A stretch of 64,000 nucleotides of DNA. It comes from Phytopythium helicoides (Eukaryota > Oomycota > Peronosporomycetes > Pythiales > Pythiaceae). Below, piece after piece: positions 46,370 to 59,600 of the stretch. The stretch covers positions 124,001 to 188,000 of the forward strand of contig JANFNE010000010.1 in the NCBI GenBank assembly GCA_024867545.1. The letters are read 5' to 3'. The translations under genes and the position numbers were made by a program. Each line of letters begins with the position of its first letter. Position 1 is the first letter of the stretch. The notes under the pieces were generated by a model that worked only from the letters and a program-made list of their open reading frames with translations, searched no databases and was not told the DNA's origin.

Positions 46370-49300
46370 CTACTGCAGCGGGCGGGACTCGTGAGGCCGT
46401 CCGCTGGCTGTCATGAACCAGCTCTGAATACCGCTCCCGTTAGCCCGCTCTTTTGTTGACTCTACTCCAGACGCGAGACAAGCTTGCGCTTGCGGCGCCA
46501 GCGCCAACGCATGGATGAGGCATGCGTCTCGGCACCAGGGTCTTCCTCGAAGCAAAGATTGTCCTAGCAGCTCGTATAGCGCGCTACCATAGCGGTCGTT
46601 CATCCACGCGACGAAGCGCGTGCGTCGGTAAAAGTGGTCACGCTCCTCGAGCAGGTACGAAGCGAAGCAAATGAGGTAGAAGTATCGCTCGAGGTAGTTG
46701 ACTGCGCGAAGCATGAAAAAGTCACGCTTGCTGTTTGGCAACGATGCGTCCATGGCTTGGTCGCGGCACTGCGCGATACACTCGCGCAAGTTTTGCATGT
46801 GCTCGCACTGGTCAATGGCGTAGTCCACGAGCTGTTTGCTCGCCAGTCCATTCTCCAAAGTGGCCATAAGCTTCCGGATCACCACGTAGTCGGCAGCCGC
46901 TGCAATTGACTGGCGACGCTCAGTCGACGCACTAGCCGAGGAATCAGCGCCAGTTCCCTCCAGCACAACGCGCAGCATGTAGACGCACACAAGCGCGGTG
47001 GTTGTTCGTCCGCGACCCATCTGGCAGTTGCAGATCACGGCAGTCTTCGCGCGCTCAACCGACGACGGAGCCGGCTGACCAGGAAGTGCAAGACCCATCT
47101 CCGTCATAAACGCCGGGACAATGAGCCGCAGCATATCATCCAAGTCCTTCTCCTCTGGAGCGGTCTCGTCGGATACCGGGACGCGAGCGTATCGGAGCTC
47201 GAATCCCGTCGAGGAAGCGACCTTGTCGTACACCTCCACAAGCGTCTTGATCTCGGAATCTGGGTTGATATGCTCCATGGTTTCTTCGCTCTCAAATTCA
47301 CGGGGCTCATACCAGTACATAAACAGACCGTTCGCCTTACGCACTTCACCCTGAATCTCACGCTTGACCTGCGCCTCGATAGCCGTAATCTCGTCGACCT
47401 CAATGCCAGGATACTCGACGTTATCGAGCAGCTTCTCGCGGTGACGCATCACGAACGGGCGGCCGCTCACATAAATTACGGCTTCCTCGCGCAAGTTAAT
47501 CCAAATGGCGCGGTCAAACTCGCCCTGAAGGCTAGTGATCACATCGCGAATACCCAGCTCGAGGCACTGCGCCGTTCCAAAGATTGGCTTGTCGCCGATG
47601 CCGACGGTAGTTGAGAACATTGTCCGTGAGGCTGAAAGGGAGTTTCGCGATACCGAAGAAGTGGTCCATCTTCACAACACAGTTCTCAAGAACCTTGTCC
47701 GACTTGTAGCGCACTCCTCCAAGGTCATCCAGCAAGCGGAAAAGGTTGGGGTGCTGCTGCAGCCACTTCGAGAAAGTAGGTGGGGTCGACGACTCCTGCT
47801 GGCGCATTTCCTTCTTCGCCGGATGGGGCAGGTAGGCGAGGCGGGTGCGTCGAAAGCAGGTATGCGCCAAACACAACGATGTAGAAGTAGCGCTCAAGGA
47901 AGCTCATGGCGTGGTGCTGCAGCATATAAGTCAGTGTCAAAACTTCAACGAAAAAGACACTACTCCTGGAGCTGTGCATAGCGACGTACCAGGAAGTATG
48001 AACGGCGAGCCGGTTTGGCCTCGGCGTTCGACTTGTCGTGGTACTCGGTGATGACCTCGCGGATATTGCAGATAGCTGACGATTCATCGATTACCTTGTC
48101 CACCCACCACTTTGCTTGTGGGCCAAACTCAAGGCGCTTCTGCACCTCGCGGATAACCGGCAAAATTGCCGTGCTTTCCGGGTTGTTCATTCTCCAACAC
48201 TTGCTTCAGATCAGAGGGGAAAGTCTCGGGTGTCACATTGGCACGCTGCCACAGAAGACTGCACAGAACCAGTGCGGTAGTCGTGCGGCGCTTGCCCATC
48301 TGACAGTTGAAGACGAACGCCGTATCCGAGTCATTGGCAATTGAGCTACGGATGAGCTCAACAATCGCCTCGAAGTCTGAGCTCTCAGGCGCATTTTCGC
48401 GTTCGATGGGGATACGGCGGTACGTCACGCTCTTGATCAACGAGTTACTGTTCACGATAGCAGGGGACTCGTACACCTCCGGCAGGGTCAGGACCTTGTC
48501 AGGGTTGACCTTGCAGGACACAAGGTCATTCTCGTTGAGAGTGAACTCATTCCAGTACAGGAACGTGTCGTTGGTCTTGGCGAGCTGTTCTTGGAGGCTA
48601 TTCTTCATCGAAGTCTCGAGCACCTGCACCTTGTGGCCCGTGATACCTGGCACGAGGTCGTTCTCATTCAGCTTGGCGCTGCGACGAGCGGTGAATGGCT
48701 GACCGTCGACGTAGATGACTGCCTCCTGTTGAAACGAGCAGGTATCAGAAGGTCATGCCGATGAGGACATGCATTGCAGTGAGTATAAGGCATGTACAGT
48801 ACCTCTCGAAGGTTGATCCAGACGACCTTGGTGAATCCATCCTCTGCGACCTGGTCAAGGATCATTTGGATGCCTCGCTGTACCACAGTGAGTTGAGTGA
48901 GCCGACTTCAACTTGATTACAATACTATTTCATCAGAACCGTACCACTGAGGGCTGAGCCGAGCCGTACAGCGGTGTGCCCTCGACGCGGCGGAAATTGG
49001 GAGCTGGCAAAGATACACGAGCTCAGTCAGATCTATGCAATCGAAGTTATTCCTTGACATAACGCACCGATGAAACCGTGGGGAGTCGAGAGGACATGCG
49101 AGTTGGGGAACCGGTCGCTCTTCATGACGTACTTCTTCAGAACCTGCACAACGAGAAAGCAGAGGTCAGAAAGCGTTCATACCCTCATCGACGACGCTCA
49201 ACGTCATACCTTCGTGCCCTGCTCCAGGAAGCTGTGCTGGCGCATAATGGAGACTCGCTCCTGCTTACCACGCACGAGCGCCTGGATACGCACGGCGGCC

Positions 49301-49818
49301 TCGCTGCGGTCGTCGATGGCCACACGCTTGGTGGCCACGGCGGTCGCAGGCGCCGATGGGACGGATCCGGTGCGTCCGCCCTTGTTGAACACGGCGTGGA
49401 TCTTGTTGGCGGCGCCGCTGAACACGTTTTGCGCGCGCGGCATCTTGGCACTGTCGAAGTTGAGCTTGGACATGCGCGGCACGGCGATGCTGTGGCGGAT
49501 GTTGCTGACGCGCGAGTGGGCCGAGGCGCCGTTGGCGTTGGCGCCCAGCAGCGCCTGGATCTTGGTGGCGGCGCCGCTGAGGTAGTTGTGCTTCTTGCTG
49601 GGGTCGGGCAGCTCCTCCTCCTCGCCGTTGACCTGCGCCACCAGGTCGCTGCTGATGCTCAGGCTCTTGCCGCGGTCGCCTCCCTGCGAGATGAACAGCA
49701 CGCGCACGGGCTCCAGCAGCTCGCGCAGCAGCTTCTCAGGCTCCGGCGCGGCCGCCACGTCGCCCGCGCGAGCGTACACGCCCTCCAGCAGCGCGTCGAG
49801 CTCCTGCAGCGCCTCCAT
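46370..49818 (-). CDS. Paladin-type (PTP-fold) phosphatase with N-terminal IQ motif
   Basis: Start at 49818 (MEALQELDALLEGV). The first ~200 residues include an IQ calmodulin-binding motif (AAVRIQALVRGKQERV). At least two paladin units follow, each with a VxGxPxYGxAQP-type opening, the marker WINLREE and IYVxGxPF. Each has a C-x5-R loop (NCQMGKRRTT near 48290 and NCQMGRGRTT near 47025) and a YLERYFY helix. Both loops keep the Cys and Arg of the PTP signature, so activity is possible; paladins act on phosphoinositides in animals. Introns of 50-90 bp are clear, for example 48728-48804. Single-base frame breaks occur near 48180 (CCC run), 47850 and 47620. The 3' end as printed may be imprecise. 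Confidence 0.78.
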
Positions 49819-50030
49819 GGCCTTTCTCGGGGGTGGTCGCTTGGAAAGTGGGGGTGAGTTGAGGGCGGCGCGGTCATGGAGGTGTGCTGATTGGCTGTAA
49901 AGAGATCCTTTTCTGCTGCATTCGACGTGTTGATTGGAGGAAAGGGATAAATCAGGACATGGGTGCGCAGCAAGTACGTCGACCACACGTGGCGGCATTT
50001 TGTAGTCGCGTTGGTTGATTCGCATCCTCT
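49819..50030 (-). promoter_or_regulatory. Promoter region of the paladin gene with two CCAAT boxes
   Basis: ATTGG pentamers at 49890-49894 (GATTGGCT) and 49933-49937 (GATTGGAG) lie about 70 and 115 bp upstream of the start at 49818. As this gene is on the minus strand they read CCAAT on the opposite strand. Confidence 0.4.
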
Positions 50031-50303
50031 TTAGCTCAAGGTACCTGGTACTGGGGTCGTCACGACGGACATGCGGGGCAAATCTCTCGTGTCTTTGCTA
50101 GTTTTCCATTGCCAGCAAGGTCGTCGAGGATGGTGATCACAGCTCCATGTAGGTGGAGCACATGGGTGCAGCCGGTTGTACCTCCGAGCCGCGCAGCGTC
50201 TGGGCACTCGTTGCGAAGTGGTCGTGCAAAATGGTGGCATACTGAAGCGGTCCGTCATTCGGGGTCAGCAATCGGTCACATCATGCCGCAGCTGCGCGAC
50301 GCA

Positions 50304-51313
50304 TTACATGTACTGTACCTCGTTGAGCAGAAACAGCACCAGCGTCTCTGTGCTGCACTCGAGATCCATCAAGCTGTCGGTGATTTCCTCCGTCGCGCGT
50401 TTGTAGTGAAGTTGGGCGATATCGAGCTGCCCCAAAAAGACGATTCGGTTGGCTGACGTCGCAATATCTGCTAAGCCCATCGCTACCACTCACATTTCGC
50501 TTTCGATCGGCAAGGACGGTTGATGTTGCCGCGCTGCTGCTCGAGTTGAACCTGACCGCATTTTGTGTTGCTGTTCAGGAAATTTGACATGCCTGGAGAG
50601 TCAGCACGGATTCTAACAATACCTTCGCTTCGCGTAGTCGACGTCTACCAGCAGGTTCGATCTCTCAACCATCATGCTGTGAATTCTGTCCAGGACGTCT
50701 ATACGCTCGTCAAGCTTTCCCAACACCTTCACGTTGACTTGATGCTGGGCAAGGATCATGGTCAACACCGTCACCGACTTCGTGAATATCAGTGTCAAGC
50801 CCACCTGGAATTTGTATGATTGGGCCTCAAACTGCTGCGAGGACTCTGCAAACTGCAGCTCGACGCTGACTGGACTCTCGCTTTCGAGCATGAGGCTGTT
50901 GGCATTCCCCGCGAACCTGCGCGTCGCGATGCCCAAATCTGTGCAGGCCGCCCTGTAAAGTCGCCCATCTTCACAAATAGCTCACGCACCCACGAACCGT
51001 ACCGAGGATCCGCTGCGAGTGTGTAGCCACGGCCTTGCGCACGGCGCGCAGCTTCTTGATGGCTGCACTGTTGTCGGCGCGCTTCTTGTCGAAGAAGCGG
51101 TCCTGCGAGGCCTCCGGCCAGCCGGCAGCACACGAGCACGCGCTGCACCACGCGGTTCTTGCGGTCGCGCGCGCGGTCGGCCCAGGTCTTGTGGAACGCC
51201 GGCTGGCCGCCCGTGTCAATGCCGTAGCGCTTAGCGACGCTCCTGGCATGCGTGCGGCCGGCCGACGCTCGCGGCTGCGGTGCTCGCAGCGATTGACGGC
51301 TCTCGGACGCCAT
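50304..51313 (-). CDS. BAR-domain-like protein, exon structure tentative
   Basis: Start at 51313 (MASESRQSLRAPQ). A basic N-terminus (FHKTWADRARDRKNRVVQRV) leads into FFDKKRADNSAAIKKLRAVRKAVATHSQRIL. Then come long amphipathic helices (VELQFAESSQQFEAQ, LGKLDERIDVLDRIHSMM, NLLVDVDYAKRR) and a final segment ending NEVQYM. Helix length, the LVDVDYAKRR motif and the charge pattern fit a BAR domain, which senses or bends membranes. One frame change near 51120-51130 and introns near 50950-51000 and 50500-50620 are needed. The exact model is not secure. Confidence 0.5.
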
Positions 51314-52043
51314 TTCGAGTCGCGGAATGATGAGAATCACGCCGGAGGCGCGCGGATCCGAAACCACCACGCGCAGATAGGAGAAGCAGCGCCGGATGCA
51401 GCCACAGAGCGCGGCAGGAAGACAGGCACGCCAGCACTTTCCGGCGGAGTGGCCGGCGACGTTGCCGCTATCAATAGGGAGCTTAGTCCCATTGTTCTCA
51501 TGTGACGTCAGTCACGTTGAAGTGACGGTTTCCCCTTGCGCGAGTGCCCGTTTCCCTCCCGCTTGAGTGCCAGACGCCGAAACCGTGTGGACCACAGTGG
51601 TGATGATGTCGGCAAGTTGATTGTTGCAGTCCGCCTGCGGACAGATGGGCTCGCTGATTGATTGCGGCAACGCTCCGTGACCTCCATCCTTCTTTGCTGT
51701 ATAAATGGCTCTGCCCATCAAGAGACGCGGACGGGGGGTCGCGATTCTGTTACGCCGGGCTCAACAATGCCACCGTGGTTGAACATGGTGCAGAAAGCGT
51801 GGCGCGCGCAGAGCCGAAGCGTTGGCTACAGCTCCGGCCCAGCGTCATTGGCCATGCGTGGACAGCCCATACTGGAGCTCAGTGCGGAGGAGGGGCGGGC
51901 GGGAGCGCGGGCGGCGACCAGAGATCGGCCGGCAGGAGCAGAGCGAGGAGCGCGGCTGGAGACCAGCGGACGCTGCCATTCTCCAGTTCGCGGGCCAGCG
52001 CGCACGTCGTCCAAGCGGTTCGAGAGTCTCCAGAGGAGTCGCC
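51314..52043. other. Intergenic region before MFS carrier 1
   Basis: 730 bp between divergent starts. Several frames are open but none shows a domain; those reading into MFS1 are leader sequence. No clear regulatory motif found. Confidence 0.35.
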
Positions 52044-53430
52044 ATGGGCTTCCGGCCCGGGTTCATCATCGACGGCGGCGAGGCCAAGGAGCTCGTGCCG
52101 CTCAAGCTGCTCTACACGATCCACTTTTTCGCCTTCTCCATGCAGACGTACCTGCCGGTGCGTGGTGTGGTTTGAAATTGCTGGAACGAGGAGGAGAGCT
52201 CGAGCTGACTGGTGTTGTGTGCAGATCTACTTTGACTCGACTGCGCACTTCTCCAAGGAGCAGATCGGCGTGCTGTTGGCCATGCCGTGCATCTGCGCCA
52301 TCATCAGCCCGCCCATCTGGGGAGCCATCGCCGACGGTCTGCACAACCAGAAGCTCGTGCACGTCTTCTGCCTCGTGTCGGCCGCGCTGCTCTTCTTCTC
52401 GCTGCGCTTCGTCACATCTTTCCACGTCATGTGCATCATGGTATTCATCGCCAACTTCCAGACCATGCCCTCGTACTCGCTGCTTGATCTCGCGGCCATG
52501 GCGTTCTTGTCTCGCGTTGGTGGTGACTATGGCAAGCAGCGCCTGTACGGTGCCATGGGCTACGGAGCCGGCGGATGGTTCGCTGGTGTCGTGGCTGCGT
52601 CTCTGGGCATTGCCTGGTGCTTCAACATGGTGCTTGGGCTGTCGTGCATCTCGCTGTTCTTGCTGCTGCGTTACATCCCGAACTTCCAGCACGAGTCTGA
52701 GCACCACGAAAAGAGTGAACTCAGTGACAGCATCAAGTACATCCTTCGCAAGCCAGATGTGCTCATGATGTTCCTCATCATCCTGCTGGCGGGTATCATG
52801 GGTGCGCTGATCGACAACTTCCTCTTCCTATACCTGTTCAACCTCTCTGGCAACGACCCGCGCATCGTCGGCATCGTCATTGCTGTGGAGACCATCTCGG
52901 AGATGCCCTTCTTCTTCCACGCGAACAAGATCATTGACCGCTTGGGCACGCCCAAGTGCATCGGCATCAGCCTGGCCGCGTACGGCGTCCGCATGATTGT
53001 GTACACGTACATTCAACACCCGTGGTGGGTGCTTCCAATCGAGACGCTCCATGGCTTGACGTACGGTCTGCTGCTGGCAGCGCTCACGAACTACATCTAC
53101 CAGGCTGCTCCCAAAGGTGCGGAGGGCACGATGATCGGCCTGCTTGCGGCGTTCCAGCGCGGTCTTGGTGGAGGTGTTGCGACGCTCGCGGGAGGCTACA
53201 TCTACGGCCAGTATGGAGGTCGTGCTATGTGGTCCGTCGCCGGATATGTCATCTTCCCGCTATCGCTTCTGAGCGGTCTAGCGTTTTCGTACCTGGCGCA
53301 CAGCTATAGTGGCAGCCCGAACAGCAGCCCCGAGAAGGCTGCACGCAAAGGCGAGTCGGCCAGCATCACGTCGGACGAGAGCTCACAGGTTGCCAGCAAC
53401 GGCTACGGCGCCATCGACTCCGCCGCCTGA
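52044..53430 (+). CDS. Major facilitator superfamily carrier MFS1 (439 aa)
   Basis: Exons 52044-52157 and 52225-53430; the 67-bp intron follows codon 38 (TYLP|IYFD) and all phases fit. About 12 membrane helices. The signature GAIADGLHNQK sits in the loop between helices 2 and 3. YGKQRLYGAMGYGAGG corresponds to the helix 4 region, and PIETLHGLTYGLLLAALTNY to the helix 9-10 region. This sequence style fits the MFS_1-like/LacY-nucleoside symporter group. A Ser-rich cytoplasmic tail of ~50 residues follows. Probably a proton-coupled importer at the plasma membrane; substrate unknown. Paralogue of MFS2. Confidence 0.88.
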
Positions 53431-54983
53431 GCCCGTAGGCGTCTGCCTATATGTACTAGCGCGTCATGGTATTCACGAGCCATCTCAGCTCGTGTTCGTG
53501 TCGTTGAAATCTATGAGCAAACGATTCCCACAGGTTTTTCTACTAGGAACTGCGAACGTTGTGGGGTTTTGGATTATAGCTCCGTCTCGTCTCTTTTGGT
53601 CTCCGTCCACAGTTCACGTCGACGCCATGGGGTGTGTGCGACAGCATACTGCTCCTCCTCCTCACGCTCCTCCATCACGCAGCTGGGATTGCGAAACACC
53701 TCTATTCGGCAAGGATACCTCGCGAGCCTCAAGATCCGAGATCGAGCAGCTCTTCAAACAATGAGTGGTGCTCCTGCCTGGCTAACGCGCAGCCACGAGC
53801 TCTTGGATTGTCGATACACTAGTCTTTTCTGAAGACGTAGTCATACAGAACAGTGTTTTTCAGACTCCTCGACGCTGACCGGTGACGGATCAACATGCCC
53901 CCATTCGTGTCGAACACAAATTTATACGTAGTTGTGCGATCAAAGCTCAGCCAACTCGCAGCGCAAACACGGAGCACACACCGCACAAATCACAGTTCCC
54001 CGTTGTCCGGTCGTTGCCGATGTTTCGTGCTGCCGCTCCTCGACGCTGCCCAAGCTGCAAATGGTGCTCTGACCGCCATGCCATATCCGCCTGGAGTTCT
54101 CAGGAAAGAAGGCAGTGCAACGGATTGCGAGCCATCACTGTCACCGTCTGAACGTAAATAGCACGCCACGGTCTCCATCTACTCGCTGTCTCATCGTGCC
54201 AGCGACGTGTCTGTGGTGCCGTGAGCAAGCGGAACCGCTGCTGCTCTGCCGAGCTCTGAGCGAGCCAAAGGCGCGCACTGCACCTCCAGCGATCGCTAAA
54301 TACGACGATACGCCCTCGCAGTCGTTTGGCTGTCGAAGTCTCCTGCGCTTCTGGCATGGCGCTGCCACCATGAGCTCCCTCCAAACCAAAATGACGCCTG
54401 TACAGTAGTAGCAAGCGGACTGTAAAGCTGCGGTCGCTCGTGTCGCTGCCCGCTTTGATTTATCGATCCGCTCTCGCTCGCTTTCGTCCTCCGGGCGTCA
54501 ACAGGTTCAGAACTGAAGCAGGAAGCCAGCGGCTGGTTGAAGCCGCCCCCGCACGTCACTAATCCGGGTTGCAAAAGTGCAGACTTGAAGTTGGTCACCT
54601 TGAAGTCGCAGCCCGGTCTACCCCCCGCTTGAGTGACGTTTAACCCCCTATACAATCCTCAAGTTCCCTCGACCGCCGCAAGACGCGCGCCACGCCGCCG
54701 CCGACATGCAGCGCGGCGTCTTTGCTGCTGCTGCTGCTGGGAATTTTCACGCCCTCCGTCTACAGTAGGCCCAAGTGGAGCCCAAGCCCACGCCTCGCGG
54801 GCGTATCCTTCTGCTGCGTCCGTTGCGCGCGCGCGGCAAAGACAAGCGCCGGCCTGAGTCGGAGGATGGGTACGTCACGCCGGACGCGTTCCATTCCTCG
54901 GATCCTGGAGCTCAGTTCGCGATTCGCCCCCTCCCCGCGCCGTCATCCACCGCCCCCTCCTGCGTCTCTAGTCGCCGACCGCC
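53431..54983. other. Intergenic region between the two MFS genes
   Basis: 1.55 kb without a recognised gene. Short frames lack domains. The last ~200 bp contain the MFS2 leader. Confidence 0.4.
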
Positions 54984-56405
54984 ATGGGCTTCCGGCTGGG
55001 CTTCCTCTTCGACGGCGGCGAGGCCAAGTCGCTCGTGCCGCTCAAGCTGCTCTTCCTCATCCACTACTGCGCCTTCTCGACGCAGACGTATCTTCCGGTA
55101 CGAGGTGGCACCTCGAGATGTAAAGATCGCATCTAGCTGGCTTGTGAACGACTAAATGGATATCGCATGCATCGCCCGCAGCTCTACTTTGACACGAACG
55201 GACACTACAACAAGTTCCAGATCGGCTTCTTGCTGGCACTGCCATGCATCTGCGCCATCATCAGCCCGCCCATCTGGGGCGCCGTCGCCGACGTGCTGCG
55301 CAACCAGAAGCTCGTGCACGTATTCTGCCTCATCACGGCCGCGCTGCTCATGTTCTCCATCCAGTTCGTGACCGCCTTCGAGATCATGTCCGTCATGGTC
55401 TTCATCGCCAACTTCCAGACGCAGCCCACGTGGTCGCTGCTCGACCAGACCGCCATGCAAATGCTCTCCCAGATCGGCGGCGTCTACGGCAAGCAGCGCC
55501 TGTACGGCGCTGTCGGCTACGGCTGGGGCGGCTACATGGCTGGCGTGCTCGCGGCCTCTGTCGGCATCGCCTGGTGCTTCAACATGGTGCTCGCGCTCTC
55601 CGTCTTCTCGCTGCTCATTCTCGTGCGCTACATCCCGTCGGTTGACCGTGCCAGCAGCCAGAGCGGCGGTGGCAACGATTACCTCGCGAGTCTTGCGCGC
55701 ATGCGTGAGCAGTCGGACGTCGTCGTGCTCTTCATCATTGTGCTGCTCGCCGGCATGATGGGTGGACTCATCGACAGCTTCCTCTTCCTCTACTACTTCA
55801 ACCTCGCCGGCAACAACGCCAGCCTCGTCGGCATCATCATCGCCATCGAGACCATCTCGGAGCTGCCGCTCTTTTTCTTCTCCAACCAGATCCTCGACCG
55901 TGTCGGCACGCCCCGCGTCGTCATGCTCTGCCTCGTCGCCTACGGCATCCGCATGATCGTCTACACGTACGCGCAGAACCCGTGGTACCTGCTGCCCATC
56001 GAGGCGCTGCACGGGCTCACCTTTGGTCTTCTCTGGGCCGCCTTCACCAACTACGTCTACATGTCGTCGGCCGAGGGCACGCAAGGCACCATGATCGGGC
56101 TGCTCACGGCTGTGCAGAAGGGCATGGGTGCTGCATTCGCAACGCTCACGGGCGGATACATCTACCAGGTCTACGGCGCTCGTACTATGTGGGCCATCGC
56201 CGCCTACGGCATCTTCCCGCTCTCGATGCTGTTTGCATTCCTGTTCGCGGGCCTCGCGCACCACTACGTATCCACGGGTCCGATCCGCCATGTTGTGTCG
56301 AGCCACAGTATCATCATGCTCGAGACCATGAGCCCTTCGGGCAACAAGATCCACGAGTCTACACCGCTCAAGAGCGGCAACCTCAAGGACGTCGAAGTGT
56401 GCTAG
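54984..56405 (+). CDS. Major facilitator superfamily carrier MFS2 (445 aa)
   Basis: Exons 54984-55097 and 55182-56405 (84-bp intron after codon 38, identical position to MFS1). The N-terminus MGFRLGFLFDGGEAKSLVPL is nearly that of MFS1, and helix motifs are conserved throughout (GAVADVLRNQK, YGKQRLYGAVGYGWGG, PIEALHGLTFGLLWAAFTNY). The C-terminal tail is unrelated to that of MFS1 and ends DVEVC. Tandem duplicate in the same orientation; likely a similar but not identical substrate or regulation. Frame intact. Confidence 0.88.
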
Positions 56406-56635
56406 CCGCAGGTTTCATGCACTAGAAGTCGCACTCCGCAATCTCCATGTCGATAACCTGCATGCCAAACGATTGTAAAGGTTGAATTTAGCCTCGGATA
56501 CATGTTTTTGATCTCGACGAAACCAGCAACAGACAAACAAGCGAATGGTTCAATTGGGGCATCTGAGCAGTACACAAGCTAGGCGTCAATATGCATGGAC
56601 GCTGCAGTGCACGCGATCGTGGCCGACAAAATGCA

Positions 56636-59600
56636 CTACTTCTTCTTCGCCGATGACAACGACTGGGCACGCGCCTGTACACGGCGCTCAACCTCTTCCT
56701 GTGCGGCCTTCCGCGCCTCAGCCAGCGACATGCGCTTCTTCACTGGCCCGCTCTTCGTCGCTTTGACCGGTCCGCGAGCCTTCTTGCGCTCTGATGGGGC
56801 AGCGGCAGGTGATGAGTTTTTAGCTGGTGCGTTTATATGGAAGCGCAAGAAATGGCATTGAGTGGTAAATACAGATTCCACCACATCAACAACCGCAGAC
56901 ATGCACGCAACACGAATGCACTTACCCGGTGCACGAGCAGGCGGATAAGGCGCGTCATCTTCCATGTCGACATCTTCGCTCCCGCCCGACAAATTGCGTT
57001 TCCGGCGTACATCCAAAGGCGAATCATATCTGGCTGCTTCAATTGCAGCGCGAGCAGAAAGTTCGGCGGCGGCGGCTGCGCGAGCAGCCTCAGCCTCCGC
57101 GTACGTGCGAAGCTCAACTTGCTCTTGGACCTCTCTCTCCATTGCTCTCTGCTGCCTTTCCATTGCAGCCGCTTTCGAGCGTAGCTCTTCGAGCTGGCGT
57201 TTGAGTGACTCATTGTCGTGTCGCTGCTGGGCATCGATTTGTAGACGCAATTCTAGTTGTCGCTTTTCGTTTTCAGCTTGAGCCGCACGGAGTTGCAGCT
57301 CCTCGAGCTCACGCTTTACACGAAGTGTCTCGCTCTCTCGAGAACGTACTTCTCGTTGCGATTCCGCACGAGCACGTAGTTCGGCATTGCGCTTTTCAGT
57401 CTCCAGTTGTGCGAATCGCGCGCGATGATGCTCCATTTCCAGCTCATACTGACGACGCTTGCGTTCTTCCTCTGCCAGCTGATCACGCAAACGCTTGGCT
57501 TCGCTTTGCTTTTCACGCTCCGTTTGAGATACATAGTTCTTGAGCTCTGCACACAACCTGTCAGTGCCTCTGGCAAACTACAATAAATCGAGGTATAACA
57601 AACCTGAAATCTGTCGTTCCCTTTCGTGGGCAGTTTTCGCCTCAGCCTCTCGCAATTGACGTTCTCTCTCCGCAGTTTTCACAGCAGTTAGCTTCTCTTG
57701 CGCGACGCTTTCATTTTCAAGTAGTTGGTAAAGCGTCAGTAACGACACCCCCACAAAATGCGCTCTGCTATGCACGCACCTGTTCAAGAACTTCTGGGTG
57801 TCGATTGAGGACTGGCAGTCACTTGTCAGGCTTTCCCGCAGCTCCTTGATTGTGAAGCTGGTCTTGTTTTGAGCGAACGACAAGAACCGAGCTGCCTCGT
57901 CCTGAAGCACTTTTCGAAATACTTCGTCAATCTTCATCTCATCCATTGGGAATCCTATCGACTTGATAGCATCCTCAAAGCTTTTCAAGATCTTGACGCG
58001 CAACTCGTCATACTGCTCCTTCTCACGTCGAGCGTTTGCATCGACCTCGAGATCCCGGTTGCGACGAAGGTACTGGTCCGTGAGCTAAGTTCACCAAGTA
58101 ATGCGTCAATACCAGCGTTAACACCCACCATGCAATGTTACTGCTTACCGTATCCGCGAAGTTCTCCAAGTCCTTGCCTTTTGCCTCCGCGTCAGCCTTC
58201 AAGATTGTCCAGCCGTGAATATCCGAATTGAGCCTCTGTCTAGCAACCTTAACAGCCTCGTCCACTTCCTTCTTGATCTCTTGGTCCAGAAGCGGCAGCT
58301 TACCATCTAGTCGACGTGATGTCTCCTTTGACAGGTTGTCGCGGGAAGTGAAGCCAGCCTCATTCAAAATGTGCTGGACCTCAATGAAGTAGCGTCGGTT
58401 CAGCTCTGCAGCGATTTGGCTCTTGTGCGCCTCCAACTCTGCGTTGAAGTCCAGCGTGAAATGAGCGATCTCGCCGGCTTCACGAACGAGGTCTTGTTTA
58501 ACGGTTGCATATCGCGCTTCTAGCTCATTAAGCACGCCGTTGATCGTGATGGGGTGCTTATCGGCAAACTTCGCGTTGACGAAGTCATTGATCTCGTTCG
58601 TCAGCCGAGTCTTCGCCTTACGAAGTGCTTCGTTAACAGCTGCACTGGATCGCTGGATTGCTCTTTCATTTGCAACGTCAATCTTGTCGAACAAAATCTC
58701 GCCATGCTGCCGAATACGGCTGCATTCTCGATCGATATCACGCCGTCCATTGATTCCCGTTGGAAGTTGTTCTACCTTCGCGAGTTCAGCATGAAGTAAT
58801 GCAGTCCACTGCGCTTTGAGAGAGTCTCGCTTCATTGGTAAAGCATTCTTCTCTAGTAGTGAACACTCTCGCTTCAAATTCTGGAACACTGTGTCAGCTT
58901 CCTTGGACACCCAAGCAGTGATCTTCTCGTTATTTGCATGAAGAGCGATCTGGATCTCCTTCTTGGCATAGACCTGGAGTGATTCTTTAATCTCTTTCAT
59001 GACGTTGGCCGGCACGTTTGACAAACCACCCATGGCTTTCTCGATGATATCTCCCACATCCTCATTCAACAATTTCTCCAGCTCGTCGTTGGACATCACC
59101 TCTTCAACGGCAATTGCTTCAACATGGTCCAAAATGGAGCGTTGACAGCGCTCCTTTACAGCATTGGCCTGAGCGCGCACAATGGACGAAAAAATAGACT
59201 CAGGCATAATCACCTGGTCACTGTTCAAAGTATCCACTAGCGCTGGCATGATGTCAGTCAGGAGTCGAGCTGTAAGCTGTTTGGTGTAGAAGAGAGTTGG
59301 CTCTTTTAGCTGCTGAGAAAGAGTCGTTCGAAACTCGCACAGCTTGTCCTGGAAAGAGTGGTGGAGCTGCTCAAACCGAATCTTCTCGCGCAGGTTGGCA
59401 GTGTTTTCAACTGGTGGAGGGAATAGCCACACGTTGATTGTTTGGAATGCCTCTTGGAGTGTGGTTCGAGCAGAGTTGCGCACATTGACTTCGTTACTGA
59501 ATCCCTTTTCTTTCTTGAACAAGTCATTGAAGACTTCTTCTGGAGTCGAGTTGACGAAGTTCCAGTCGCGGAACACCCTGTCATTTAAACAAACGCAGAT

